Assembly: GCF_003719335.1 (NCBI RefSeq)
Contig: NZ_RIAS01000006.1
Span: 265,677 to 329,676, forward strand
DNA from: Paenibacillus amylolyticus
Lineage (GTDB): Bacteria; Bacillota; Bacilli; Paenibacillales; Paenibacillaceae
Direction of reading: 5' to 3'
Length of the DNA: 64,000 nucleotides
Shown: piece by piece, positions 1-8,208 of the stretch
How positions within the stretch are numbered: the first letter of the stretch is position 1
Layout: each line of letters opens with the position of its first letter
Made by a program: the position numbers and the translations under genes
The notes under the pieces: generated by a model
Seen by the model: the letters and a program-made list of their open reading frames with translations, nothing else
What the model was told of the DNA's origin: nothing
Database searches by the model: none

Positions 1-837
1 CTGATGCATAATCTGCAAAATCAGAAGGATCGTGAGCATATGTATCGCTTGCTGGAGCGGTGCAATGCCCTTATTTTTCAGGATGCCTATCCTCAGTTGC
101 AGCTGTATATCCACAGCCGGCGGCTTGGACGAAGCTGCTTCCATCTGTTGTCTCATTTTCACGTATCAGCGTTTATGACGCCGTTCTGGGAGCGATTTTG
201 GCTCGAACGTTGCAGTTCCATACTGAGTGTGGCCTTAATTATTAATGAGCAGAACTATATTGAGAGCCGTGTGGTGCAACATCCTTATTTTCAAAAAGAA
301 GTCCTCTCCAAACCTGCTTTTCATCTGCACAATCTGGCAGGACTGAACCACATCGTTTTCCCTCTTGCACAAGGAGGCGGTCTCGCCGGGCGGGTCATTG
401 AGCATTTTGGCAAATTGAATGAACGTATCCAGTTCGGCAAAGGGCTGTATGCCCTGTTATTTGGTGTAGAGCAAGTGCTTCAGCAAGTACTGGCCTTCGC
501 GCGAACCGTACCTCATGGTGGCTCACGAGCCGAATATTGGCCAGGCCTGTTTACCAAGCACCAGAAAGGGCCAGCAGACCATACCCTGTACACGGATGCT
601 TTATTGAATGAGGAATGGCTGCCGGAAGGTCAGCGTTTATACTCTCCTGAGTTACTCGCCGTTTGGGAGGACGCACCCTATGAGCCGATTACAAGACATG
701 ACTGGCTGGAAACACGAGATTGCCTCGGATACCTCACTGCGCCACGCAGACCTTGGCTGTTTGAGATGAGTCACGAGCATCGGTATGGTATGTTAAAAAC
801 AGCACTCGCTCATGATGTACAGGTCATCACTCACTAA
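1..837 (+). CDS. DUF2515 family protein (YppC-like), 5' end missing
   Basis: The reading frame is open at the left edge. An ATG sits at position 4, but the preceding codon is in frame and no ribosome site is visible, so the true start probably lies outside the window. The protein is soluble-looking, with many aromatic and His residues and a GxxxHxHR-like tail, and resembles the DUF2515/YppC family, whose members are usually longer than the 277 residues seen here. The molecular function of the family is not established. A strong terminator follows at 921-960. The family name rests on recall of sequence character; a domain search would settle it. Confidence 0.6.
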   Translation: MMHNLQNQKDREHMYRLLERCNALIFQDAYPQLQLYIHSRRLGRSCFHLLSHFHVSAFMTPFWERFWLERCSSILSVALIINEQNYIESRVVQHPYFQKEVLSKPAFHLHNLAGLNHIVFPLAQGGGLAGRVIEHFGKLNERIQFGKGLYALLFGVEQVLQQVLAFARTVPHGGSRAEYWPGLFTKHQKGPADHTLYTDALLNEEWLPEGQRLYSPELLAVWEDAPYEPITRHDWLETRDCLGYLTAPRRPWLFEMSHEHRYGMLKTALAHDVQVITH

Positions 838-920
838 TTGGAAGTAAAATTGCAGAATCAAGCCATGCCCCCTTGAAAGCCATTTCCACCTTAACGGAAG
901 ACTGCCCTTGGATAAAAAAC

Positions 921-960
921 AAGCGTCGTCCGCTACAAAGAGCAGACGGCGCTTTATTTA
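921..960 (+). terminator. Rho-independent terminator after the DUF2515 gene
   Basis: Arms 921-934 and 941-954 form a 14-position stem with one mismatch and one G-U pair, a 6-base loop, and a T-rich tail. It ends the rightward transcript and separates it from the converging flippase operon. The rest of 838-1095 shows no supported gene. Confidence 0.75.
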
Positions 961-1095
961 TGAGGGCTAAATCCCCATTATCCTATACTCATGCTGAAAT
1001 CCATTCATGCGTGAACGCTACGCAGGCAAGTCGGGAGAATGTCCTTCACTCTAGCAACAAACGTAGAATATTCACGTTGTGAAATGGCATGGATG

Positions 1096-2724
1096 TTATC
1101 CCCGTTGTCCAGCGCCGCGTTGCAGACGCATAAGCGGACGGAGAATTTTTTGCAGAATTCGCGGGTAACTAGTTAGCTCGTCCTTACGCAACACACGAAG
1201 AACCACCATCAGCACGAGATATACCACAACGACCAGCACACCCACGACCATACAGGTTAACAGGAAGGATACCCTTGCAGGCAAGAACGCACCAAAGATC
1301 TGGTTTCCACTCCAATTGGCCGCGAAGCCGACAGCTGCCGCGAGAAGCACCGTAATAATAAATCCAATCCAGCGATCTCCCATAATCGAGAAATCTACAA
1401 TTTTACGCAGTACACGCAGATTCAGATATGTGATGACCAGGAAACATAGCGCTGTTGCAATGATGATTCCGTAAATACCGAAGATCGGCGCCAAGATAAG
1501 ACTCGCAATCAGCTTCACGATAATCCCTGCCGCTACACTAATCATCGTGATTCGTGGTTTCCCAACCCCGAGCAGCATGGAGTTCGTCGTCATCATTGTA
1601 ATCTGGAAGATGGTACCGAACGTCAGCAATGCAATAATCGGCGTGCCGTCTGGAGTTGTGAACAGCAAACCGTTTACCGAATAAGCCGCCGCACACAGGG
1701 TAATCACAATCGGCATTCCCGTCAGAATGGAAATACGCAATGCCAGCGTCACCTGATTTTTCAGATGCAGCTCATCTTTGCGAGCAAAAGCCGCCGAAAT
1801 GACAGGCACAAGGGACTGACTGAGCGCTATAGCGAGAATCGGCGGAATACCGGCTATACTCTGGGCTTTGGCACCAAGAATCGCTAGCACGCCTGTCGCT
1901 TCTTCCAGACCGATCCGTCCACTAAGCAGGGGAACGACGAGAGAAGAGTCGATAAAGTTGATAGCTGGGACAGCAAGTGAAGATAACACAATCGGAATTG
2001 AAAGTTTAAAAATATCGGTGTAAATACCGCGCATCGGCAGCTGCTCTGCACGGTCATAATGCAGCTGAGCCGCACGATCACTTTTGCGGAGCTTCAATGT
2101 GAAGTACAGCATCACCGCAAATGCGCCGATACTGCCAAACACACCACCGAAGGATGCCCCGGCTGCAATCGTCTGATCATCATAATTCCATTGCAGCATC
2201 ACATAAGCCACAATAATCGCTACGCCTACGCGCGCAAACTGCTCTACGATCTGCGAAATGCCGCCTGCGGTCATATTCCCGCGTCCCTGGAAATAACCAC
2301 GCATCATCGCGATCGCCGGGAAGAGCAGCAGGGCCGGAGCAAGCGCCCGGATGGCACTCACGGATTCCGGTACTTTGGAAATATGGGTGGCATAGAATGG
2401 TGCTGCGAACCATAACAGAACAGACATGACCACACCGGCCACGGCTGCAAAGATTAAGGCTGCACGGTATATCTGCTGCGCTTCCCCAGCGCGTCCGAGC
2501 GCGTAGCGTTCCGACACCATTTTACTCAGCGTACTCGGTATGCCCGCCGTTGCGACAGTTAACAGCATTAAATACACCGTATTGGAAATCGTGAACGATG
2601 CGTTACCGATATCCCCGAGGATGTGCTCCAGCGGCACACGCTGCACCAGACCGAGTACCCTTGCAATCAATGCGGCAGCCGCCAATATGAGCGTACCTTT
2701 AATAAATGTTTCCTTCTTAGACAA
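1096..2724 (-). CDS. MOP-superfamily flippase (SpoVB/MurJ-type polysaccharide or lipid II exporter)
   Basis: An integral membrane protein of about 542 residues with roughly 14 hydrophobic segments and no large soluble domain. The N-terminus (SKKETFIKGTLIL) and the RGYFQGRGNM segment match the SpoVB/YtgP/YkvU branch of the MOP exporter superfamily, which moves lipid-linked cell wall or polysaccharide precursors across the membrane. I chose the TTG at 2724 because family members begin MxKxTFxKG and an AAGGGG motif lies 8 bases upstream; a GTG at 2751 with GGAG 7 bases upstream is the alternative. It is the last gene of a HAD-DUF456-flippase operon. Which of the paralogous flippases it corresponds to cannot be told from the sequence alone. 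Confidence 0.8.
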   Translation of the reverse strand: MSKKETFIKGTLILAAAALIARVLGLVQRVPLEHILGDIGNASFTISNTVYLMLLTVATAGIPSTLSKMVSERYALGRAGEAQQIYRAALIFAAVAGVVMSVLLWFAAPFYATHISKVPESVSAIRALAPALLLFPAIAMMRGYFQGRGNMTAGGISQIVEQFARVGVAIIVAYVMLQWNYDDQTIAAGASFGGVFGSIGAFAVMLYFTLKLRKSDRAAQLHYDRAEQLPMRGIYTDIFKLSIPIVLSSLAVPAINFIDSSLVVPLLSGRIGLEEATGVLAILGAKAQSIAGIPPILAIALSQSLVPVISAAFARKDELHLKNQVTLALRISILTGMPIVITLCAAAYSVNGLLFTTPDGTPIIALLTFGTIFQITMMTTNSMLLGVGKPRITMISVAAGIIVKLIASLILAPIFGIYGIIIATALCFLVITYLNLRVLRKIVDFSIMGDRWIGFIITVLLAAAVGFAANWSGNQIFGAFLPARVSFLLTCMVVGVLVVVVYLVLMVVLRVLRKDELTSYPRILQKILRPLMRLQRGAGQRG

Positions 2725-2788
2725 AACGAATTCCCCTTCTTTCCCCCACACCGGACCTCTCCGGCCCTAAGCTAGCTAACCCGACATT

Positions 2789-3280
2789 CTAGGCGAATCG
2801 AACCACCCAAATAATGAATAGAACAATCATCACGAGTTGCAAAATAATTTTCATCACCGTGCTGGTAAACAGACCGACGACAGAGCCAAACCCAACTTTG
2901 GATGCTTTGGAAGGCGAGGAACCGCCGATCAGCTCTCCGATAAACGCACCGATGAATGGCCCCAGGACAAGTCCAAAAGCCGGAATCACAAACGGGCCAA
3001 TGATTACACCGATGGTACTCAGCGTTGTCGATAGCTTGGAGCCGCCGAACTTTTTGACTCCCCAAGCACTCACCACATAATCCGCCACAAACAGTACCAC
3101 CACGATCAGAATCTGAATAATCCAGAACCAGACCCCAAACGGATCAAAGCTGAAGAACCAGCCGTAGACCAGAAACGCGAAGAAAATCGCGATTGCACCC
3201 GGCAAGATCGGATACACCGTACCTGCCATACCTACTGCAAACAGCAGTACAATTAAAATCCAGCCAACGGTTGCCAGCAA
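2789..3280 (-). CDS. DUF456 family membrane protein
   Basis: 163 residues, almost entirely hydrophobic, with an N-terminal pair of membrane segments, a middle pair, and a Gly-rich central stretch (GPFIGAFIGELIGG) typical of DUF456. Function is unknown for the family. The start is a TTG with a GGGGGAG ribosome site that also contains the stop codon of the upstream HAD gene, three bases away, so the two genes are probably translationally coupled. The flippase gene begins about 65 bases downstream. Confidence 0.75.
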   Translation of the reverse strand: MLATVGWILIVLLFAVGMAGTVYPILPGAIAIFFAFLVYGWFFSFDPFGVWFWIIQILIVVVLFVADYVVSAWGVKKFGGSKLSTTLSTIGVIIGPFVIPAFGLVLGPFIGAFIGELIGGSSPSKASKVGFGSVVGLFTSTVMKIILQLVMIVLFIIWVVRFA

Positions 3281-3283
3281 AGG

Positions 3284-4033
3284 TTACTCCCCCTTCAAAA
3301 TATGTTCACGAATCAGATGTGCAATGCCATCCTCATTATTACTTCCTATAACCAAATCCGCTGCTTCTTTTACCTGCTCCTGTGCATTACCCATTGCAAC
3401 ACCCAGACCGACGGCTTCAATGACAGCCAGATCGTTCAGACTGTCGCCCACAGCAACCACTTCGGACATGTCGATGCCAAGCAATTGGCATACTTCAGCT
3501 ACACCGGTAGCTTTGGAGACGTTCTCCGGGTTTACCTCAATGTTTACAGGGGAGGAATTGGTCATTTGCAGACCACCCATTTCCTGCAACTCCATCATAA
3601 TCTGATGACGAATTTCATCATCCTCGGTGGTAAATCCAAATTTGAGCCATTCTAACCCTTCGATGTTATCCGTCCAGCGATCACGGTTATATAGCTCCTC
3701 CACGGAGTATGCCCAGTACCAGCTGTTATATTTCTCCCCGATCTCATACATCTTGCGGATTAACGCCGGGTCCATCAGATGACGCAGGTGAAGCTCATGT
3801 GGAGCTTTCCAGACTTCACTGCCGTTGACTGTAACCATTGGCGTTTCCAGTCCAAGCTGTACCGCATAGGGCATAGCGTGGTATACGGCTCTTCCTGTAG
3901 ACAAGCACACATGCACCCCTCGACGAATGGCGATCTGTATCCACTTGGCCGTCTCCTGTGTAATTTCATGATTATCATTCAGCAACGTGCCGTCCATATC
4001 CAGGGCCAGCAATTTATATTTCAGTTCACTCAT
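3284..4033 (-). CDS. Cof-type HAD-IIB hydrolase (sugar phosphatase-like)
   Basis: 249 residues with haloacid dehalogenase motifs: the nucleophile motif DMDGTLL at residues 11-17, an STGR motif near 46, and the C-terminal GDSLNDLAV motif carrying the metal-binding Asp residues. The Cof/YkrA subgroup dephosphorylates sugar phosphates, pyridoxal phosphate or flavin nucleotides, and substrate cannot be assigned here. A GGAGGAGG ribosome site lies 9 bases before the ATG. First gene of the operon with DUF456 and the flippase. Confidence 0.85.
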   Translation of the reverse strand: MSELKYKLLALDMDGTLLNDNHEITQETAKWIQIAIRRGVHVCLSTGRAVYHAMPYAVQLGLETPMVTVNGSEVWKAPHELHLRHLMDPALIRKMYEIGEKYNSWYWAYSVEELYNRDRWTDNIEGLEWLKFGFTTEDDEIRHQIMMELQEMGGLQMTNSSPVNIEVNPENVSKATGVAEVCQLLGIDMSEVVAVGDSLNDLAVIEAVGLGVAMGNAQEQVKEAADLVIGSNNEDGIAHLIREHILKGE

Positions 4034-4276
4034 GCTGTAGATCCTCCTCCAGTATTCTCTCTCCTATAAACCATCTTGCATCAATAATACTCCCACATCC
4101 ACTTTTTCCAAGCTCTCTCTACTTAAACAACAAGATCGCCCGGTATCCGCGAAATCGCAGACGCCCCGGACGTCACAGCTAACGACATTTTACCACAGAT
4201 CATGCATATGCAACAAAGTAACCTGTATTTGAATCTTTGAAGGTGCGCGGCCCATTTTTCTGAAAACACGGAACAC

Positions 4277-4302
4277 CAAAAACCGCCTGCTATGCAGACG
4301 GT
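4277..4302 (-). terminator. Terminator of the metal ABC transporter operon
   Basis: Arms 4282-4290 and 4294-4302 pair over nine bases with a 3-base loop. Read on the minus strand the hairpin is followed by TTTTTGG. It lies 25 bases after the last permease gene. Confidence 0.75.
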
Positions 4303-4326
4303 CATCTAAAATTTATGGATTTATGT

Positions 4327-5199
4327 TCAACGTGCGGCATATTTACGGCGTACGTAACGAAGTACAATGCCATGTTTCGGTGACAGGAGTAACGCAAGTA
4401 CAAACAGAATGCCAGCCACAGCCACCATGCAACCTGCAATAGAAGCATCCATCGCGTATGCCATCAGGTAACCACCAACAGAGGAAGCTGCACCGATCAG
4501 TACAGCATACAAAATCATTTTACCAAGCTGATCCGTGAGCAGATAAGCCGCAGCTGCAGGTACAATCAGCATACCAACCACAAGAATGGAGCCTACACTT
4601 TCAAAAGAAGCAACGGACGTCATGGACACGAGTCCCATGAGCGCATAATGGAACAAAACCACCGGAATACCGCATGCAGCAGCCAGAGCCGGATCAAAAG
4701 CACACAATTTGAACTGTTTGTAGAACAATCCGACAACAACGAGAATGATGAGTAACGTAATCCCCAGCATCCACACCGCTCTAGGCCCTACGTCCAACCC
4801 CCACAGCGTTAACGTATCCCATTGCACATAGGCAATTTCACCGAACAACACACAATCCAGATCCAAATCAATATGTTGTGCATTCAGACTGATCAGGATG
4901 ACCCCCACAGCAAAGAGCGCCGTAAATACAATACCGATAGATGCATCCGAAGATAGTCCTCCCGCTTGAAGAGTCTGAATGAAAAACACCGTCAACAGCC
5001 CAAACACTGTTGCACCCAGCAGCATCCACAGAGAGTCTCTGGAGCCGCTCCACAGAAAAGCAATCGCAATACCCGGCAGCACGGCGTGACTAATCGCGTC
5101 TCCGACCAGAGCCATACGGCGCAGAATCAGGAAGCAACCGAGAATGGCGCAAGCAGAGGAGACGAGTATTGCGGTTAGAATAATCCAAAATGTGGCCAT
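4327..5199 (-). CDS. Metal ABC transporter permease, MntD/TroD-like
   Basis: 290 residues with eight or nine hydrophobic segments, belonging to the ABC-3 (ZnuB/TroC/MntC) permease family. The conserved motif GDAISHAVLPGIA at residues 33-45 is the family signature that contacts the ATPase. Its ATG follows the TAG stop of the upstream permease directly, so the two permeases are translated as a pair and probably form a heterodimer. The C-terminus ends in a short basic tail. Confidence 0.85.
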   Translation of the reverse strand: MATFWIILTAILVSSACAILGCFLILRRMALVGDAISHAVLPGIAIAFLWSGSRDSLWMLLGATVFGLLTVFFIQTLQAGGLSSDASIGIVFTALFAVGVILISLNAQHIDLDLDCVLFGEIAYVQWDTLTLWGLDVGPRAVWMLGITLLIILVVVGLFYKQFKLCAFDPALAAACGIPVVLFHYALMGLVSMTSVASFESVGSILVVGMLIVPAAAAYLLTDQLGKMILYAVLIGAASSVGGYLMAYAMDASIAGCMVAVAGILFVLALLLSPKHGIVLRYVRRKYAAR

Positions 5200-6159
5200 C
5201 TACATCTCCCCCTGCTTCTGTGTTTGAGGCTGTGCAGTATGCACCTGCAGCGTGCCTTGCTCTTCACGCATATAAGCTGCTTTCGCCTGAACGCTACGCA
5301 GCTTGCGGGCGAGCAGTCCACGTCTCGGCGCAAACAGGGCAGATCCAACAAACAGCACCGTAGCCGCAAGTACCGTTACAGGTCCAGTAGGCAAATTAGG
5401 AACAAATGTGCTGAAGAGTGTTCCTGCGGCACCGCTTACAGCGCCAAATAATCCAGCCAGCAGCACCATCAATGCGAGCGAATCGGTCCAGCACCTTGCC
5501 GCTGCCGCTGGGGTCACCAGCAGTGCCGCAACCAGCACCACGCCTACCGCCTGAATTCCGGCGACAACAGCTATAACCGTTAGCAACAGAATCAATTGCT
5601 CCAGCACCCCGACGGGCAACCCCATGCCTCTTGCAAAACCCGGGTCAAAGCTCACGAGCTTGAATTCCTTGAACCAGACAAGGCATGCAATCAGTAATAC
5701 AAAACATACCCCTCCCATCACATACACATCGGTGAGCACCATCGATGCGGCTTGCCCGAACAGGTACTTGTCAAGGCCGCTTTGGCTTCCGCTAGCGCTG
5801 TGTTGAATACGTGTCAGCATCACGACACCGATACCGAAAAATACCGTCAGAACAATGCCCATTGCCGCATCCTGCTTAATCCGTGAAAACCTGGTTATCC
5901 ACGAAATACCGAAGGTCGCCACAATTCCTGCAATGAGCGCTCCGAACAGGAACAATCCGATCGACTTGGTTTCCGTCAACATAAACGCGATACAGATTCC
6001 AGGCAACGCCGCATGTGCTAGTGTATCGCCCATCAGACTTTGACGACGAAGAAAGGTGAATGAGCCGATAATGCCACTGCTGAATCCGAGCAGCAGACAA
6101 CCGAGCAAAATCCAGCGTGTGTTCGGGTCTGACAATATAGATACAACCCCATTCCACAT
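5200..6159 (-). CDS. Metal ABC transporter permease, MntC/TroC-like
   Basis: 319 residues, ABC-3 family, with GDTLAHAALPGICIAF near residues 44-59 as the conserved family motif and about eight membrane segments. A cytoplasmic C-terminal tail of about 45 polar residues (GTLQVHTAQPQTQ) is longer than in the partner permease. The gene starts two bases after the ATPase gene ends. With the downstream permease it would form the channel of a Mn/Zn/Fe importer. Confidence 0.85.
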   Translation of the reverse strand: MWNGVVSILSDPNTRWILLGCLLLGFSSGIIGSFTFLRRQSLMGDTLAHAALPGICIAFMLTETKSIGLFLFGALIAGIVATFGISWITRFSRIKQDAAMGIVLTVFFGIGVVMLTRIQHSASGSQSGLDKYLFGQAASMVLTDVYVMGGVCFVLLIACLVWFKEFKLVSFDPGFARGMGLPVGVLEQLILLLTVIAVVAGIQAVGVVLVAALLVTPAAAARCWTDSLALMVLLAGLFGAVSGAAGTLFSTFVPNLPTGPVTVLAATVLFVGSALFAPRRGLLARKLRSVQAKAAYMREEQGTLQVHTAQPQTQKQGEM

Positions 6160-6161
6160 AA

Positions 6162-6986
6162 CTACACCTGGCCTTTCTCCGCTCGGCTGCCGATCATCGC
6201 AATGCGGCCTCCGTAGGTTTCCTGTAATAAATCAGGTACGAATACTTCTCTTGTTGGCCCAGCGGCAACCAAACGTCCATTGAGTAGCAGTACATGATCG
6301 AAGTATTCCTCTACCGTTGCCAGGTCATGGTGAACAACAAGCACAGTCTTGCCCTGCTTTTTCAATTGCTCTAACAGCGAAATGATCGCTTTCTCTGTCG
6401 TGGCGTCCACTCCTGCAAAAGGCTCATCCATGAAATACAAGTCAGCATCCTGTACCAGTGCTCTGGCCAGAAATACGCGCTGCTGCTGTCCACCAGACAA
6501 CTGGCTGATCTGCCGATACATGTAATCCCCCATACCGACTTGCTCCAGGCAATGAGCCGCCAGGTCTTTTTCCTTTTTCCCCGGTCGTCGGAACCAGCCC
6601 AGATGTCCGTAGCGTCCCATCATGACCACATCCAGCGCATGTGTCGGAAAGTCCCAATCTACAGACTCTCGCTGTGGCACATAACCGATACGCCGCCTTG
6701 TTTCACGATAAGATCGTCCAAAGATCTCAATGTCACCGTGCATTTTCGGAACAAGCCCCAGAACCGCTTTGATCAACGTTGATTTGCCTGCACCGTTCGG
6801 TCCAAGAATGCCGATGAGCTGCCCTTCGGGTACATCAAAGGATACATTGCTGAGCACCGGCTTTTTGTGATAAGCCACGGCCAGATTCCTTACACGAAGA
6901 GGCGAAGAGACCGTTGCTTGTTCTTGTCCAAACTGATCGTTTTCTCTATTCACGACTGATTGTTTCATTGCATTAATATCATTCAT
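6162..6986 (-). CDS. Metal ABC transporter ATP-binding protein, MntB-like
   Basis: 274 residues. Walker A GPNGAGKST is at 62-70, the signature LSGGQQQR at 163-170 and Walker B DLYFMDEP at 182-189, followed by the H-loop in VVHHDLATV. An N-terminal extension of about 28 residues precedes the usual start of the domain. It energises import together with the two permeases and the lipoprotein encoded upstream. Spacing to both neighbours is short, consistent with one operon. Confidence 0.88.
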   Translation of the reverse strand: MNDINAMKQSVVNRENDQFGQEQATVSSPLRVRNLAVAYHKKPVLSNVSFDVPEGQLIGILGPNGAGKSTLIKAVLGLVPKMHGDIEIFGRSYRETRRRIGYVPQRESVDWDFPTHALDVVMMGRYGHLGWFRRPGKKEKDLAAHCLEQVGMGDYMYRQISQLSGGQQQRVFLARALVQDADLYFMDEPFAGVDATTEKAIISLLEQLKKQGKTVLVVHHDLATVEEYFDHVLLLNGRLVAAGPTREVFVPDLLQETYGGRIAMIGSRAEKGQV

Positions 6987-7014
6987 CTTAGCTCTCCTCT
7001 CTTCAGATGATTTA

Positions 7015-7971
7015 TTATTTCAAAGCCGCCGCTATCGTTTCCACATTGTGCCGTACCATTCCAATATAGGTGCCTTCTTCCGTCCCCTCGGCTCCCATCG
7101 CATCGGAGAACAGTTCACCGCCAATGGCCACCGTATGCCCCTTCTCAGCCGCACCAGCTATGATGGCCTCCATCGCTTTCGCAGGTACACTCGATTCGAT
7201 AAATACGGCTTTGATTTGATTTTCCACGAGAAAATCTCTTAGTTCACTTACATCTTTGGCGCCATATTCTGCTGCCGTACTGATGCCTTGAAGCCCCATC
7301 ACTTTAATGCCATAGGCTTGACCAAAGTAACCAAATGCATCATGTGCTGTGACCAGCACTCGGCTTTCCTCAGGGATCTGCTCTATTTTCTCCCGCACTT
7401 CCGTATCCAGCGCTTCCAGCTTCTCCAGATATGCTGCTGCCTGCGTCTTATACTGTTCCGCATGATCCGGATCTGCTTCCACCAGCGTGTCACGCACAGC
7501 TTCGGTTGCATGCATCCAATGCTTGACGTTAAACCATACATGCGGATCATACTCTGTTCCGCCTGTTGCTTGACCGGAATGCAGTTCCTCTACCGGGATT
7601 TTTTCGGCAACTGCGGTAACCTGTTTGCTTTTAGACATTTTCTCCAGAATATTGGTCATTTTCCCTTCCAGATGAAGGCCGTTATAGAAGATGACCTTGG
7701 CTTGCTCCAGTTTGCGAATATCGCCTTGGGATGCCTTATACAGATGCGGGTCTACTCCTGGTCCCATCAACCCGGTAACCTCAACATATGCTCCGCCCAC
7801 CTCTCGCGCTATATCCGCAATCATGCCTGTTGTTGCCGTGACCTGCACTTTACCAGTGCCGTCTGCTCCCGAAGTACTCGAACAAGCTGAAAGTAAAATG
7901 ATCAGAACAACTCCTATCAGCGTCATGACTCCACGTTGAATACTCCTCATCTTCACCATTAACAAAATCAA
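7015..7971 (-). CDS. Metal-binding lipoprotein of the ABC importer, MntA/TroA-like
   Basis: 318 residues. A signal peptide ends in the lipobox LSAC, so the protein is lipid-anchored outside the membrane. Metal ligands of the cluster A-I family can be seen: His in VDPHLYK, His in YDPHVWF, His in TAHDAFGYF and Asp in FSDAMG. There is no His-rich loop of the kind found in AdcA/ZnuA zinc binders, which favours manganese, but the third His keeps zinc possible. The TTG at 7971 has AAGGGG four bases upstream; ATG codons at 7959 and 7950 are alternatives. An MntR-like box lies about 85 bases upstream. Confidence 0.82.
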   Translation of the reverse strand: MILLMVKMRSIQRGVMTLIGVVLIILLSACSSTSGADGTGKVQVTATTGMIADIAREVGGAYVEVTGLMGPGVDPHLYKASQGDIRKLEQAKVIFYNGLHLEGKMTNILEKMSKSKQVTAVAEKIPVEELHSGQATGGTEYDPHVWFNVKHWMHATEAVRDTLVEADPDHAEQYKTQAAAYLEKLEALDTEVREKIEQIPEESRVLVTAHDAFGYFGQAYGIKVMGLQGISTAAEYGAKDVSELRDFLVENQIKAVFIESSVPAKAMEAIIAGAAEKGHTVAIGGELFSDAMGAEGTEEGTYIGMVRHNVETIAAALK

Positions 7972-8055
7972 TCTTCCCCTTTCCCTGTCCTAAAATATTT
8001 GTCCATAACTAATTAAGTTGTGCAATGCACTAAATTTTAAACTCGTCTAATAATG

Positions 8056-8070
8056 TTTCCCTTGTGCAAA
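8056..8070 (-). promoter_or_regulatory. MntR-like operator upstream of the metal importer operon
   Basis: On the minus strand the site reads TTTGCACAAGGGAAA, an imperfect inverted repeat (TTTGC/GGAAA) of the DtxR/MntR type. It fits Mn-dependent repression of the downstream importer. A second perfect palindrome GTGCA-A-TGCAC lies at 8020-8030 between this box and the gene. The match to the MntR consensus is from memory. Confidence 0.5.
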
Positions 8071-8083
8071 TTTTAGCCGATGG

Positions 8084-8116
8084 AAAAACAAAAGGCAAGG
8101 GATATTTTCCCTTGCC
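8084..8116 (-). terminator. Terminator after the first penicillin-binding protein gene
   Basis: GGCAAGGG (8094-8101) pairs perfectly with CCCTTGCC (8109-8116). On the minus strand the hairpin is followed by TTTTGTTTTT. It isolates the metal importer operon from the upstream PBP gene. Confidence 0.9.
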
Positions 8117-8208
8117 TGTCCTATTGCTTATGAAGTTCAATCTAAAGCAGTTTATCCAATACTTTGATGAGTATGCCGTTGTTTCCTCTTGTTTTATGCC
8201 CTGAATCA

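Noticed and set aside
873..1082. 69-codon plus-strand frame after the DUF2515 gene
   Set aside because: It has no ribosome site, spans the terminator at 921-960 and has no protein-like composition.
4123..4305. 60-codon minus-strand frame behind the ABC operon
   Set aside because: It overlaps the operon terminator and has no ribosome site.
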